Part shown: positions 53,660 through 62,637 of the stretch, one piece after another
Layout of the letters: each line of letters begins with the position of its first letter
Numbering within the stretch: the stretch's first letter is position 1
Source: Paenibacillus sp. J5C2022
GTDB taxonomy: Bacteria > Bacillota > Bacilli > Paenibacillales > Paenibacillaceae
Assembly (NCBI RefSeq): GCF_025567625.1
Contig: NZ_JAOQJC010000031.1
Span: 1 to 64,000 of the forward strand
Direction of reading: 5' to 3'
DNA: 64,000 bases
The notes under the pieces: model-generated
Databases searched by the model: none
Seen by the model: only the letters and a program-made list of their open reading frames with translations
What the model was told of the DNA's origin: nothing
Translations under genes and position numbers: made by a program

Positions 53660-56089
53660 GTGACCAAGAAATTAAGCGAGTACAACCAAAAACGGAATTT
53701 CGAAAGAACGTTGGAGCCGGAAGGGAAAATAGCGACTTCGGAAGAAGGCTTGAAATTCGTCGTCCAACATCATATGGCGAGAAGAGAACACTACGACTTG
53801 CGTCTGGAATGGGAGGGCGTTCTTCTAAGCTGGGCGGTGCCCAAGGGCCCCTCCTATAATCCTCATGACAGACGGCTGGCCGTCATGGTGGAGGACCATC
53901 CGCTGGAATACAGGAACTTCGAAGGAACGATACCGAAGGGACAATACGGCGGCGGAGTGGTCATGCTGTGGGATGAAGGCATCTGGGAACCGTATAGTGA
54001 CGTGGAGAACGGGCTTCAGAAAGGCGAGTTGAAGTTTGTTCTAAGAGGGAAGCGGCTTCGGGGGAAGTGGGTATTGGTCCGCTGGCATGCCAAATCCGGC
54101 GAAGAGAAGGATAACTGGCTGCTCATGAAGGAAAAGGATGAGTATGTGCAAACGGATGACGGGATATCGGAATTCGGCATCAGTATAAGAACCGGACGCA
54201 CCATGGCGGAGATCGAAGCGGGGGAAGAGGAGAAATTCGTAAGGAATCCCTTCAGCAAGGTCGAAGCGCAGCTGGCCAAATCCGTTCAAGCAATACCCGG
54301 AGGCGAGGATTGGCTATACGAGATGAAATACGACGGCTATAGAATCATTGCGTTTGTGGAGGGCAACGATGTTCGGCTGTTAACGAGGAACGGCAATGAT
54401 TATGCCAAGCGATTCCATGATATTGCCTCCGCTCTCGTCGACCTTGCAGCCGGAAGGGCAATGGTGCTGGACGGCGAAGTTGCCATCACAGACGAGTCGG
54501 GAAAGACGGATTTTCAGGCTCTGCAGAACTATTTGAAAAATCCCAAAGCCCGGAATCTGACCTATATCGTCTTCGATCTCCTTGCGCTGGATGGTGAAGA
54601 CCTTCGAAGCACAAGCTTGACGGAGAGGAAAGAAAGGCTGGAGTCATTGCTGCAAAATGCTCCGGGCAACCTTTATTACAGTCGTCATATTAGAGGGAGC
54701 GGCAAAGAAAGCTTCGCTGCTGCCTGCGAGGCTGGCATGGAAGGAATTATCGGCAAAAAGGCTGGTTCCCTCTACAGCGGCACAAGGACCGGTGACTGGA
54801 TTAAACTGAAATGCGATCGAAGGCAAGAATTCGTCATCGGAGGATATGCCCTGTCCGACAAAAAAACGAGCGGAATAAGCTCGCTTCTCCTTGGCGTCTA
54901 TGAAGATGGGGAATTGGTCTACGCCGGACGTGCCGGTACCGGAATGAGTGAGGCTGATGTGTTGGAGCTTGCGGGGAAATTCGAGCAATTAAAGAGAGAG
55001 ACAACGCCTTTTAGACTTGCGCCGAAATCTAGAGCGCTGGAAAAGTTGATCTGGCTTGAGCCTGAGCTGGTGGCGGAAATCAAGTTCGCCGAATGGACCA
55101 AGGAACATCAATTAAGGCAAGCCAGCTTCAAAGGATTGCGTCTGGATAAGGAACCAAGAGAGATCAAAAGGGAAGAAGCGGAGGAAGTATCGCAGCCTCA
55201 AGCTCCCGCTATAGAAGTGGAGAGATCCATGATGGCCCATTCAAACAGCATAGTCATCGAAGGCATTCCGATTACGAACCCGGACAAGGTGCTGTTCGAC
55301 GACCCTGAAATTACGAAAGAAGATGTGATCCGATATTACGCCAAGGTCGCGGGACATATGCTGCCCTATGCAAGCCGCAGAATTCTCACGCTTGTGCGTT
55401 GTCCCAAGGGAATATCTCAGGCTTGCTTCTATAAGAAGCACCCCGGACCTGACAACAAGGGAATTGTCACCATACCGATTACGACTGGCAGTGGGAAGAG
55501 GGAAGACTACTTCTATATAGAGAACTCGTCGGGGTTTATAGCCGAAGCGCAAATGGGCACGCTGGAATTTCATATTTGGGGAAGCCGCATCGACGAGCTG
55601 GAAAAGCCCGATATGATGGTGTTCGATCTGGACCCGGATGAAGGAATGGATCTTGGCAGGGTGCGACAGGGGGCGCGGGATATGAAGAGTGTGCTTGATG
55701 AACTCTCGCTGCATTCCTACCTCAAGACGAGCGGGGGGAAAGGCTACCATGTCGTCGTCCCATTTCAATCGGCGATGACTTGGGATCAGTTCCATGACTT
55801 TGCCAGACAGGTTGCCCAGGTAATGGAGCAGAAGTGGCCTGACCGTTACACAAGCAATGTGAGAAAGGCTAATCGCGCCGGCAAAATATTCATCGACTGG
55901 ATTCGCAACGGCAGAGGCGCTACGAGCATCGCCCCCTATTCTATAAGAGCGAGAAAAGGCGGCAAGGTGTCCATGCCTATCTTATGGGACGAATTGGACA
56001 CGGTTGCTCCCGATGGCGTCAATATGGCAGATGCGCTCTTGCGGATCGGCGGCAGCGATCCTTGGAAGGATTTTTTTCGTGATCGCTGA
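53660..56089 (+). CDS. ligD: ATP-dependent DNA ligase D, PE-ligase-polymerase type
   Basis: Bacterial NHEJ ligase of 809 residues with three domains. The 3'-phosphoesterase domain (about 1-185) has H38, H44, D46 and R48 in the VVQHHMARREHYDLRLEWEG stretch, plus EDHPLEY. The ligase domain has catalytic lysine K223 in EMKYDGYR and later RTGDWIKLK. The primase-polymerase domain (from about 540) has FDLDPDE (D656, D658). GTG 53660 is the best start, with only a weak GGAAA upstream. It is like Pseudomonas-type LigD; the B. subtilis enzyme lacks the phosphoesterase domain. No Ku gene is in the window. It ends before a terminator. Confidence 0.9.
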   Translation: MTKKLSEYNQKRNFERTLEPEGKIATSEEGLKFVVQHHMARREHYDLRLEWEGVLLSWAVPKGPSYNPHDRRLAVMVEDHPLEYRNFEGTIPKGQYGGGVVMLWDEGIWEPYSDVENGLQKGELKFVLRGKRLRGKWVLVRWHAKSGEEKDNWLLMKEKDEYVQTDDGISEFGISIRTGRTMAEIEAGEEEKFVRNPFSKVEAQLAKSVQAIPGGEDWLYEMKYDGYRIIAFVEGNDVRLLTRNGNDYAKRFHDIASALVDLAAGRAMVLDGEVAITDESGKTDFQALQNYLKNPKARNLTYIVFDLLALDGEDLRSTSLTERKERLESLLQNAPGNLYYSRHIRGSGKESFAAACEAGMEGIIGKKAGSLYSGTRTGDWIKLKCDRRQEFVIGGYALSDKKTSGISSLLLGVYEDGELVYAGRAGTGMSEADVLELAGKFEQLKRETTPFRLAPKSRALEKLIWLEPELVAEIKFAEWTKEHQLRQASFKGLRLDKEPREIKREEAEEVSQPQAPAIEVERSMMAHSNSIVIEGIPITNPDKVLFDDPEITKEDVIRYYAKVAGHMLPYASRRILTLVRCPKGISQACFYKKHPGPDNKGIVTIPITTGSGKREDYFYIENSSGFIAEAQMGTLEFHIWGSRIDELEKPDMMVFDLDPDEGMDLGRVRQGARDMKSVLDELSLHSYLKTSGGKGYHVVVPFQSAMTWDQFHDFARQVAQVMEQKWPDRYTSNVRKANRAGKIFIDWIRNGRGATSIAPYSIRARKGGKVSMPILWDELDTVAPDGVNMADALLRIGGSDPWKDFFRDR

Positions 56090-56111
56090 TTCCATCATAG
56101 CAATGAAAACC

Positions 56112-56150
56112 AGACCTCGGGAGGGCTTAGTCCTTGACCGAGGTCTATTC
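56112..56150 (+). terminator. Terminator after ligD
   Basis: AGACCTCGG (56112-56120) pairs with CCGAGGTCT (56138-56146), followed by ATTCTGT. The U-tract is weak. Confidence 0.7.
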
Positions 56151-56208
56151 TGTATGCCTCCGCCTTGCGGTATAGTTCTATTGAACAATCCAGTTGGGGG
56201 GAAATACC

Positions 56209-57129
56209 ATGACGAAATCAGTGCTGGAGCTTCGCGAAGTAACGAAATCGATCGGCAGTCGCAAGCTCGTTGACCAGCTGTCCTTCGAGGTTCAGGCAGG
56301 GGAAGTATTCGGCTTCCTGGGGCCGAACGGGGCAGGCAAAACGACGACGATTCGAATGATCGTCGGATTAATCGCAATTAGCAAAGGAGAAATAACGATT
56401 AGCGGGTTCTCCTTGCGCAAGCAGTTCGAACTGGCGATGACCCATGTCGGGGCCATCGTGGAAAATCCGGAAATGTATAAGTTCATGTCGGGGTACGATA
56501 ATCTGGTTCACTTCGCAAGACGCCACAACGGCGTAACGAAGCAGCGGATCGACGAGGTCGTGCAACTGCTCGGCTTGCAGAATCGAATTCACGAGAAGGT
56601 GAAGCGATACTCGCTCGGCATGCGCCAGCGGCTGGGCGTGGCGCAAGCGATCCTCCATCGTCCGTCTTTGTTGATTCTCGACGAGCCTACGAATGGGCTG
56701 GACCCGGCGGGCATCCGCGAGCTGCGCGATTATCTGCGCATGCTGGCGAAGGAAGAGGGGCTCGCTGTTATCGTATCATCACACTTGCTATCCGAGATGG
56801 AGCTGATGTGTGATCGAATCGCCATCATTCAGAGCGGGAAGCTGGTGGACGTTCGATCGCTGCATGAAGCGCGCGGTCAAGCGCAGAGCAAGATCCTGCT
56901 GGAAGTGAAGGATGCGTCTGCCGTCCAGCTTCTGCTCGCCCAGGCTTTCGAGACGATGCCGATCGCGATCCATGGAGGTCAGCTGGAGCTTGCCGCAGAG
57001 GCCGCCCGCATCCCCGATATCGTGAAGTTGCTCGTTCAGTCAGGTGTAGACGTCATGGGCATTCATGCCGTTCGGCAAACATTGGAAGAGCAATTCCTTG
57101 AAGTGACAGGAGGCGAGTTGATTGTCTAA
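56209..57129 (+). CDS. ABC transporter ATPase (lantibiotic/drug type)
   Basis: ATPase of about 306 residues. Walker A LGPNGAGKTTT, signature YSLGMRQRLGVA and Walker B LLILDEPTNGLD are all intact. It resembles BcrA/CcmA-type peptide-resistance exporters. ATG 56209 follows GGGGGG; a TTG at 56194 lies before the ribosome site. The stop overlaps the permease start by eight bases. It is probably involved in export or resistance to a peptide or drug; no regulator or sensor kinase is adjacent. Confidence 0.9.
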   Translation: MTKSVLELREVTKSIGSRKLVDQLSFEVQAGEVFGFLGPNGAGKTTTIRMIVGLIAISKGEITISGFSLRKQFELAMTHVGAIVENPEMYKFMSGYDNLVHFARRHNGVTKQRIDEVVQLLGLQNRIHEKVKRYSLGMRQRLGVAQAILHRPSLLILDEPTNGLDPAGIRELRDYLRMLAKEEGLAVIVSSHLLSEMELMCDRIAIIQSGKLVDVRSLHEARGQAQSKILLEVKDASAVQLLLAQAFETMPIAIHGGQLELAAEAARIPDIVKLLVQSGVDVMGIHAVRQTLEEQFLEVTGGELIV

Positions 57130-58078
57130 TTTCATAGGGCTGGTTCGCAACGAAAATATGAAAATCTATCGCAGGCCGAGAACATGGGTACTGATTGCGG
57201 TGCTGCTGATGTCCGTCGCGCTCATGAGCGGTGTGATGAAATGGGAAGAAAACCGCACCGACCAGATCGGCTGGGAGCAGCGGGTAAGCGGTTATGTCGA
57301 AGAACTTCAGCAATATATAGCGGAGAAGGAGGATATCGGAGAAGAAGAGAGGACCATGCTGGAGAATGAGATCAAGCTGAACCAATATTACTTGGAGCAT
57401 GATAGAAATCCCTTCGCATTGACGCACTGGGAATACGTGCAAAATTCGGCCGGCATAATCATTCTGGTGACGCTGCTCACCGTCATTATCGCGGCCGATA
57501 TGGTGGCAGCGGAATTCACGTGGGGAACGATCAAGCTGCTGCTGGTCGGTCCTGCATCGCGAACGAAAATACTGTTGAGCAAATATGCGGTGACCTTGAC
57601 GTTCGCATTGATGCTGCTCTTGCTCTGCTTCGCTTCCGCTTACTTGGCTGGCGGCATTCTTGAAGGCTTCTCATCGGCTTCCGAGCCGCGTGTGACCGTT
57701 GATGCCAGCGGCATCGTGCAAGAGGGCTCCATGCTGGCGCATGCGCTGCAAACTTACGGCTACTCCGTCGTATCGCTTGTCATGTATGTGACAATGGCTT
57801 TCATGATATCAGCTGCGTTCCGGAGCTCTTCGATGGCCATCGCGTTCTCTCTTCTGTTCATGCTGCTCGGCAGTACGTTGTCGGCGTTGCTCAGCAAGTT
57901 TGAATGGTCCAAGTATTTATTGTTCTCCAATATTGATCTGACCAACTACTTGGAGGGTGGCACGCCGCTGCGGCCGGAGATGACGTTGTCGTTCTCCATC
58001 ACCATGCTTCTGCTGTATTATGTCGTGTTCCAAGTAACAGCGTGGCTGCTGTTCACGAGACGCGACGTTGCCGCTTAA
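57122..58078 (+). CDS. ABC-2 type permease partner
   Basis: Membrane protein of 318 residues with six predicted segments. A long, charged loop lies between TM1 and TM2 (about 40-100, EELQQYIAEKEDIGEEERTM). TTG 57122 lies 8 bases after AGGAGG and overlaps the ATPase stop. It forms the exporter with the ATPase. Confidence 0.85.
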   Translation: MSNFIGLVRNENMKIYRRPRTWVLIAVLLMSVALMSGVMKWEENRTDQIGWEQRVSGYVEELQQYIAEKEDIGEEERTMLENEIKLNQYYLEHDRNPFALTHWEYVQNSAGIIILVTLLTVIIAADMVAAEFTWGTIKLLLVGPASRTKILLSKYAVTLTFALMLLLLCFASAYLAGGILEGFSSASEPRVTVDASGIVQEGSMLAHALQTYGYSVVSLVMYVTMAFMISAAFRSSSMAIAFSLLFMLLGSTLSALLSKFEWSKYLLFSNIDLTNYLEGGTPLRPEMTLSFSITMLLLYYVVFQVTAWLLFTRRDVAA

Positions 58079-58191
58079 TAGGGTCGCGAGGTTGTTAATG
58101 GCATAGCGAATCGGGGTTGTCTCGCAAGGCATCATGGATGCTGGAACGAGATGACCTCTTTCGCATGAACTAAGTATTGCAACGATGGGCG

Positions 58192-58218
58192 TTGGATGGA
58201 TTGTAATAGTGGTATAAT
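58192..58218 (+). promoter_or_regulatory. Promoter candidate for the zinc/alpha-CTD-like gene
   Basis: TTGGAT (58192-58197), a short 15-base spacer and TATAAT (58213-58218), 31 bases before the start. Confidence 0.4.
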
Positions 58219-58248
58219 AATAGCAAATGATGGCGGAAAGGATGGAAT

Positions 58249-58560
58249 GTGGTCATGGAAGCCTCGAATAAAACATTGAGAGTTTGTGAAAAAGGTCATC
58301 GCTACTATAAAAGCAGCGATTGTCCGACCTGTCCGGTCTGCGAACAGGATATGAAGCCGAAATCCGGATTTCTATCGCAATTGTCCAATCCTGCCCGGCG
58401 CGCATTGGAGCATGAAGGCATTACGACTCTGCAGAAGCTCTCAGAATATACTGAGCGCGATATTCTGCGCTTGCATGGAATAGGTCCCAGTTCAATGCCC
58501 AAGCTGCGGGATGCGCTGCAGTCGCAAGGCTTGTCGTTCCAGCATGCGAATAAAGGCTGA
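58249..58560 (+). CDS. Small zinc-ribbon protein with RNAP alpha-CTD-like helix-hairpin-helix domain
   Basis: Cytoplasmic protein of 103 residues. A Cys cluster (C13, C25, C28, C31 in CPTCPVC) forms a zinc ribbon. The C-terminus has SNPARRALEHEGITTLQKLSE and LRLHGIGPSSMPKLRDAL, which matches the RNA polymerase alpha C-terminal/HhH fold. Genes of this kind are annotated as alpha-CTD-domain proteins in Bacillales. GTG 58249 has AAAGG about 7 bases upstream; ATG 58255 is an alternative. It lies 21 bases before the next gene and may be co-transcribed. The function is unknown; DNA or RNA polymerase contact is possible. Confidence 0.7.
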   Translation: MVMEASNKTLRVCEKGHRYYKSSDCPTCPVCEQDMKPKSGFLSQLSNPARRALEHEGITTLQKLSEYTERDILRLHGIGPSSMPKLRDALQSQGLSFQHANKG

Positions 58561-58581
58561 AACTAAACATAGGAGGAATAC

Positions 58582-59154
58582 ATGTCCTGGAGCAAATTGA
58601 AGCAACAGCTGGAGAGCTTTCTCTGTCCTGCGTTGGTTGGAACGTACGAATATCGCTCAACGAGCTATCGTTATGTATCTGACAAAGCAGGGCAATGCTA
58701 TATTTCGGTAGATAAAAAGAATGTGCTCAACATGAGCGATGCCGCTAAATGGATTAGATGGTATGGGACGGAGCTGGAAATAAAAAATGATCCAACCATC
58801 CAGGTTCCTGTCACGGATGAAGAGATTGAACTCATCAGGAAGGAGATCAAAGGGAATGTTCCGGAGGATCGTCTGCAGGTTATCGCTAGCGGCAGGAAAA
58901 AATCCGAACATGCAAAGAAGCTCTGGATGGCGCAGTCGGAATTAAGCAAGTCCAATTTCAACGATGTTGCGACCCGATTTCTATCTACCTCTATTGAGGA
59001 AAGTCTGGAAAGCCATCATATCTTATTGAATGTTCTTGCATTGGTGGACAGGCGAGTAGGGAAGAAACGGATTGTTAACATGAGCAAGACGATAAAGCTG
59101 AAGCACCCCGTCGTACAATATTTTTATGAGCTGAGACTCAGTACTTACCGATAA
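58582..59154 (+). CDS. SF0329-like conserved protein of unknown function
   Basis: Protein of 190 residues. The N-terminus MSWSKLKQQLESFLCPALVG and the SDKAGQCYISVDKKNVLNMS stretch match my memory of the SF0329 family, whose function is unknown. It contains a helix-rich C-terminus (MSKTIKLKHPVVQYFYELRL). ATG 58582 follows AGGAGGA. It is 21 bases downstream of the zinc/alpha-CTD-like gene, so the two are likely one operon. The identification is from memory. Confidence 0.6.
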   Translation: MSWSKLKQQLESFLCPALVGTYEYRSTSYRYVSDKAGQCYISVDKKNVLNMSDAAKWIRWYGTELEIKNDPTIQVPVTDEEIELIRKEIKGNVPEDRLQVIASGRKKSEHAKKLWMAQSELSKSNFNDVATRFLSTSIEESLESHHILLNVLALVDRRVGKKRIVNMSKTIKLKHPVVQYFYELRLSTYR

Positions 59155-59173
59155 ATCACAGCTTAAAAACAGA

Positions 59174-59212
59174 AAAATGCCGCTTCTCCCGATACGGAAG
59201 AGCGGCATTTTC
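59174..59212. terminator. Bidirectional terminator
   Basis: AAAATGCCGC pairs with GCGGCATTTT with a mid-stem mismatch around CCCGATACGG. It lies between converging genes and has A/T tracts on both sides. Confidence 0.9.
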
Positions 59213-59215
59213 CAT

Positions 59216-61252
59216 TTATGGCAGTACGATGACTTGTCCCGGATAAATGAAGCTAGGATTTTTAATCGTATCCTTGTTTAATTCATAGATTTGTTTCCAA
59301 AGCATTCCGTTGTTTAATGTTTTCTTAGCAATACTATAGAGAGTGTCTCCCTTTACGACTGTATAAGTTTTAACTTCTTCAGTTGTTTCCGAGGACTCGC
59401 CGGCAGGAGCTTCGGTTGATTCCGATCCTTCCGATCCTTCGGTTTGTTCTGATTGCCATTCTTTTACCGATTTGATGGAATAGCTGTCCGCACTCGGCTT
59501 AACAAGTTCTCCGCCGTTAAGGTACTTTGTAAATAGTTCAACAAGCGGTACGGCATATTCAATGTGAGTTTCCTCTTTTACACCAGGGTCTCTTTGCACA
59601 GCCTTTTCAAACGTGACATAGCCGTCTTTGCCCAGAGCTGTGAAGGAGTTCGTAGCTACAATATAGGTTTTATCCAAGTCGATGGGAGACCATTCGCCTG
59701 TCTCTCTATCTTTTACTTCTACGTTATATACGCTCTTGACGTCATCTCCTGCATTCAAGTAAACGTCATATCGCAAGTGCGATGCGTAAGGGAACGCGCC
59801 TGTGGACTGGGTGATGCCTTGCGAATAACGAATCGCTTCATCCAGCACATTGCTTACTTCTTCGCCAGTTAATTTAAGCGTAGTCACTGTGTTGGAGAAA
59901 GGCAGCATAGTGTAGGCATCTGCCATTGTGAAGCTGCCCTGTAAAAAGGTGGACCTTACGCCGCCGGCGTTCTGAATGGCAAGGTCAGCATGCGGCAAGC
60001 CGTATAAGAATGAGTCGGCAACAACTTGTGCTGCAAAGCTGCCGTTCGCGTCCTTCACATCTGTAAATGGCTTAGGGACCCGTTCGTTGGTTAGTGTTTC
60101 TTTCACAGTGCCGATGACGGTCGCCATTTCTGCCTCTACCGCTTCCTTGTAAGGTGCAATAATCTCCTCCACAACAGGATTGGTATTGCCCTCTACCAGC
60201 ACATTGCTTTTTGCAATCGCAGCTTTGATGTTGGCCACTGCAGTCTCGTCAGCGTCGACCCACTTACTGTCTACATTAATCTGATAAGGGCCGTTAACGG
60301 GAGCAATGGGTTTTCCTGCTGCGCTGATAACTTCGCCTTGCTCATCGAATGTCAAATCAATTTTGCCCAGAACCTTCGCATATTCCCATGCTTGAACGAT
60401 GTAAGTGTCTTTACCATCGGCATTTTTAACAACCGTTGGATATTCGCCGGTTACAGGCAATCCCAGATCTTTCATTTCGCCCGAGGAGTCAAGCAAGTTG
60501 TGTGTATCTCCGCCGATAATCAAGTCGATGTCGTTGGTTTCGGCTGCCAGAACCTGATCGAAGTCATAACCCAGGTGGCTCAGAACCAGGATTTTATTTA
60601 TGCCTTGCTCTTTTACATCTTCAACGGCAGACTTTACAAACTCGATTTCGTTAATGAAGTCAACATCATCGCTAACAAGCGAGGATTCCTTTGTTTTTTC
60701 AATTTTTACAACGCCGATAATGGCTACCTTCTCACCGTTTACTTCTTTAATCATGTATGGTTTGTCCAGTTTTCCATAGAGAGGAGATTTCTCAGTCGGT
60801 TTAATATTACCCGATAATACCGGGAATGTTGCCATATCGTACAAGTCGGCAAGGCGCTGGTCACCCTCGTCAAACTCATGGTTGCCAACCATGTAAGCGT
60901 CGGGCTGCAAGGCGTTTAACACCTTTATGTCCGTTTCGCCCTTGTAGAGGCTGAAATATAGTGTGCCGTTCACTTCACCGCTTTGCAAATACAAGGAGTG
61001 GTCGTTTTTGTATTCATTAATCAACGAGGATATGTAAGACATTCCGCCTAACTCCAAGCGTACTTTTTCGCCTTCTTGTGCGTCGTCATAATCTAAGCTT
61101 ACATCGTAAGTTTGACTTTCCAAGTGCGAATGGTGGTCATTCAAGTGCATGATGGTTAAATCGAAAGATTCGGAGGCAAGTACAGCTGCGGGGCTGCTTA
61201 AAGAAGAAACCATTAATGCTGTTAAGCCCAGACCAACCCATTTTCTTTTCAA
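59216..61252 (-). CDS. Secreted 5'-nucleotidase/cyclic phosphodiesterase with LysM wall anchor
   Basis: Secreted protein of about 678 residues. The signal peptide (to about residue 27, cut after VLAS) precedes a metallophosphatase domain. This has HLNDHHSH (D39, H41), GNHEFDEGD and VLSHLGYDFD, as in UshA. The C-terminal 5'-nucleotidase domain has AIQNAGGVRSTF and GKDGYVTF. A LysM domain at the end (VVKGDTLYSIAKKTLN; about 630-678) binds peptidoglycan. The start is TTG 61252, 7 bases after GGAGAG. It is divergent from a second phosphoesterase, suggesting nucleotide or phosphate scavenging. Confidence 0.88.
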   Translation of the reverse strand: MKRKWVGLGLTALMVSSLSSPAAVLASESFDLTIMHLNDHHSHLESQTYDVSLDYDDAQEGEKVRLELGGMSYISSLINEYKNDHSLYLQSGEVNGTLYFSLYKGETDIKVLNALQPDAYMVGNHEFDEGDQRLADLYDMATFPVLSGNIKPTEKSPLYGKLDKPYMIKEVNGEKVAIIGVVKIEKTKESSLVSDDVDFINEIEFVKSAVEDVKEQGINKILVLSHLGYDFDQVLAAETNDIDLIIGGDTHNLLDSSGEMKDLGLPVTGEYPTVVKNADGKDTYIVQAWEYAKVLGKIDLTFDEQGEVISAAGKPIAPVNGPYQINVDSKWVDADETAVANIKAAIAKSNVLVEGNTNPVVEEIIAPYKEAVEAEMATVIGTVKETLTNERVPKPFTDVKDANGSFAAQVVADSFLYGLPHADLAIQNAGGVRSTFLQGSFTMADAYTMLPFSNTVTTLKLTGEEVSNVLDEAIRYSQGITQSTGAFPYASHLRYDVYLNAGDDVKSVYNVEVKDRETGEWSPIDLDKTYIVATNSFTALGKDGYVTFEKAVQRDPGVKEETHIEYAVPLVELFTKYLNGGELVKPSADSYSIKSVKEWQSEQTEGSEGSESTEAPAGESSETTEEVKTYTVVKGDTLYSIAKKTLNNGMLWKQIYELNKDTIKNPSFIYPGQVIVLP

Positions 61253-61550
61253 AATAATTCTCTCCTTTTGTATGGTGATAAGCCTGATTATAGGGATGGA
61301 GTATTCTTGAAACATAAATTGCAGGTTAATATTATGTAAAATCCGACTTGACGTTTGGCAGCTTTGCGATTAAGATGAGTGTGTATTCATGAGGTATTTG
61401 TTGTTTTTTATTGGTTTTTAGTTGACTTCAGCGTCTGTCATTTTTACAGCTATTGTGCTTCCATCGATGATTACAGGGTGTCGGGATGTTGGGGTATTGG
61501 GGCATTCGTCCACGTGTTTCAAAGCTTTTAATTTCGAGGAGGAATATTCT
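61253..61550. promoter_or_regulatory. Divergent region between two phosphoesterase genes
   Basis: This 298-base AT-rich gap is shared by the 5'-nucleotidase and alkaline-phosphatase-like genes. TTGACT at about 61421 has no clear -10 partner. No Pho-box direct repeats are recognised with confidence. Confidence 0.3.
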
Positions 61551-62324
61551 ATGGGTGAAAAAGTGCTGCTCATCTCGGTAGACGGGATGCGTCCTGACAG
61601 CTTGGAAGCGGCGGGGCATTCATTTGTGAAAGAAATGATGAAGAAAGGGAGCTATACGCTGCATGCGCAAACGGTTATGCCGAGCGTAACCTTGCCGTGT
61701 CATATGTCGATGTTCCACAGCGTGCCGCCTGAGCGTCATGGCATTGTGGATAATGTGTATACGCCGCAGGTTCGTCCAGTCGCAGGCCTTTGCGAGCAAC
61801 TGCGCAGCCATGAGAAGGTATGCGCTTTTTTCTATAACTGGTCGGAGCTTCGCGATTTGACGCGTCCCGGCTCACTAGCCTACAGCTCTTATATTTCCGG
61901 CGACATTTCCTACGAGGCTTCCAACAAGAAGATCACCGAGCAAGCTATCGACTACATGAATCAAGATGCGCCTGATTTTACGTTTTTGTATCTGGGGCAT
62001 GTCGATGAAGCCGGCCATAAGTACGGGTGGATGTCGGCCGAATATATCCAGGCCGTCCACGATTCCTGGGCATGCATCGAACAAGCGGCTTGTGCCATTC
62101 CGGAGCAATATACCGTTATCGTCACGTCGGATCATGGTGGCCACGGGCGTGGACACGGAACGGATATGCCGGAGGATATGACCATTCCGTTATTAATGAC
62201 AGGGCCGACAATTGCATCCGGGAAGCAGATTGACACTGCCAGCATTCTCGATATAGCGCCAACTGTCGCGAAATTGCTCGGTGTGCCGGGCAACAAGGAC
62301 TGGGAGGGCAACTGCCTGGTGTAA
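61551..62324 (+). CDS. Alkaline phosphatase/nucleotide pyrophosphatase superfamily protein
   Basis: Protein of about 257 residues without signal peptide. Metal-binding and nucleophile motifs are D11 (VDGMRPD), T47 (PSVTLPCH), GHVDEAGHKYG and SDHGGHGRGHG, as in NPP-type phosphodiesterases. ATG 61551 follows GAGGAGG; the long frame upstream lacks a ribosome site. It probably hydrolyses a phosphodiester or pyrophosphate bond inside the cell. It is divergent from the secreted 5'-nucleotidase and ends at a terminator followed by the second repeat array. Confidence 0.85.
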   Translation: MGEKVLLISVDGMRPDSLEAAGHSFVKEMMKKGSYTLHAQTVMPSVTLPCHMSMFHSVPPERHGIVDNVYTPQVRPVAGLCEQLRSHEKVCAFFYNWSELRDLTRPGSLAYSSYISGDISYEASNKKITEQAIDYMNQDAPDFTFLYLGHVDEAGHKYGWMSAEYIQAVHDSWACIEQAACAIPEQYTVIVTSDHGGHGRGHGTDMPEDMTIPLLMTGPTIASGKQIDTASILDIAPTVAKLLGVPGNKDWEGNCLV

Positions 62325-62372
62325 GAGAGCGGATTGATGAACTGCAAGGGGCATTATAAATAGGTGAAAAAA

Positions 62373-62410
62373 GGACGCCAAGGAGCGAATAGCTTCTTGG
62401 CGTCCTTTCA
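62373..62410 (+). terminator. Terminator after the phosphodiesterase-like gene
   Basis: GGACGCCAAG pairs with CTTGGCGTCC with a loop, followed by TTTCATT and preceded by an A-tract on the plus strand. Confidence 0.85.
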
Positions 62411-62418
62411 TTGCTGAA

Positions 62419-62580
62419 GGGCGTGTGAGCGCGCCTGCAGTGTATGTAGCCAACACTAAATTGGCGGAATCCCGTGCGAGCGCGCCTGCAGTGTATGTAG
62501 CCAACACTAAATTGGCGGAATCCCGTGCGAGCGCGCCTGCAGTGTATGTAGCCAACACTAAATTGGTGAAATCCCGTGCG
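62419..62580 (+). repeat. Array of three tandem 51-bp hairpin repeats
   Basis: Three head-to-tail 51-base units. Each has GTGCGAGCGCGCC, then the core AGTGTATGTAGCCAACACT (AGTGT with ACACT), then AAATTGGCGGAATCCC. CGCC with GGCG gives an outer pairing around an internal loop. The core differs from that of the array at 34082-34940 at only 3 of 19 positions, and both units contain GTGCGAGC just upstream. The same frame is open through the array, VYVANT here against VYESYT there. No ribosome site is present, so coding is unlikely. It lies right after a terminator, as the first array does. Confidence 0.85.
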
Positions 62581-62637
62581 TGCCGGAAAGGAATAGTAAA
62601 AAGGCGCTGCAGGAATTTTTCTTATTTTATGATTTTC

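Noticed and set aside
53580..53660. SigG-like promoter for ligD
   Set aside because: A GGAATA and CAATACC pair exist, but the 19-base spacing and poor -10 match are unconvincing.
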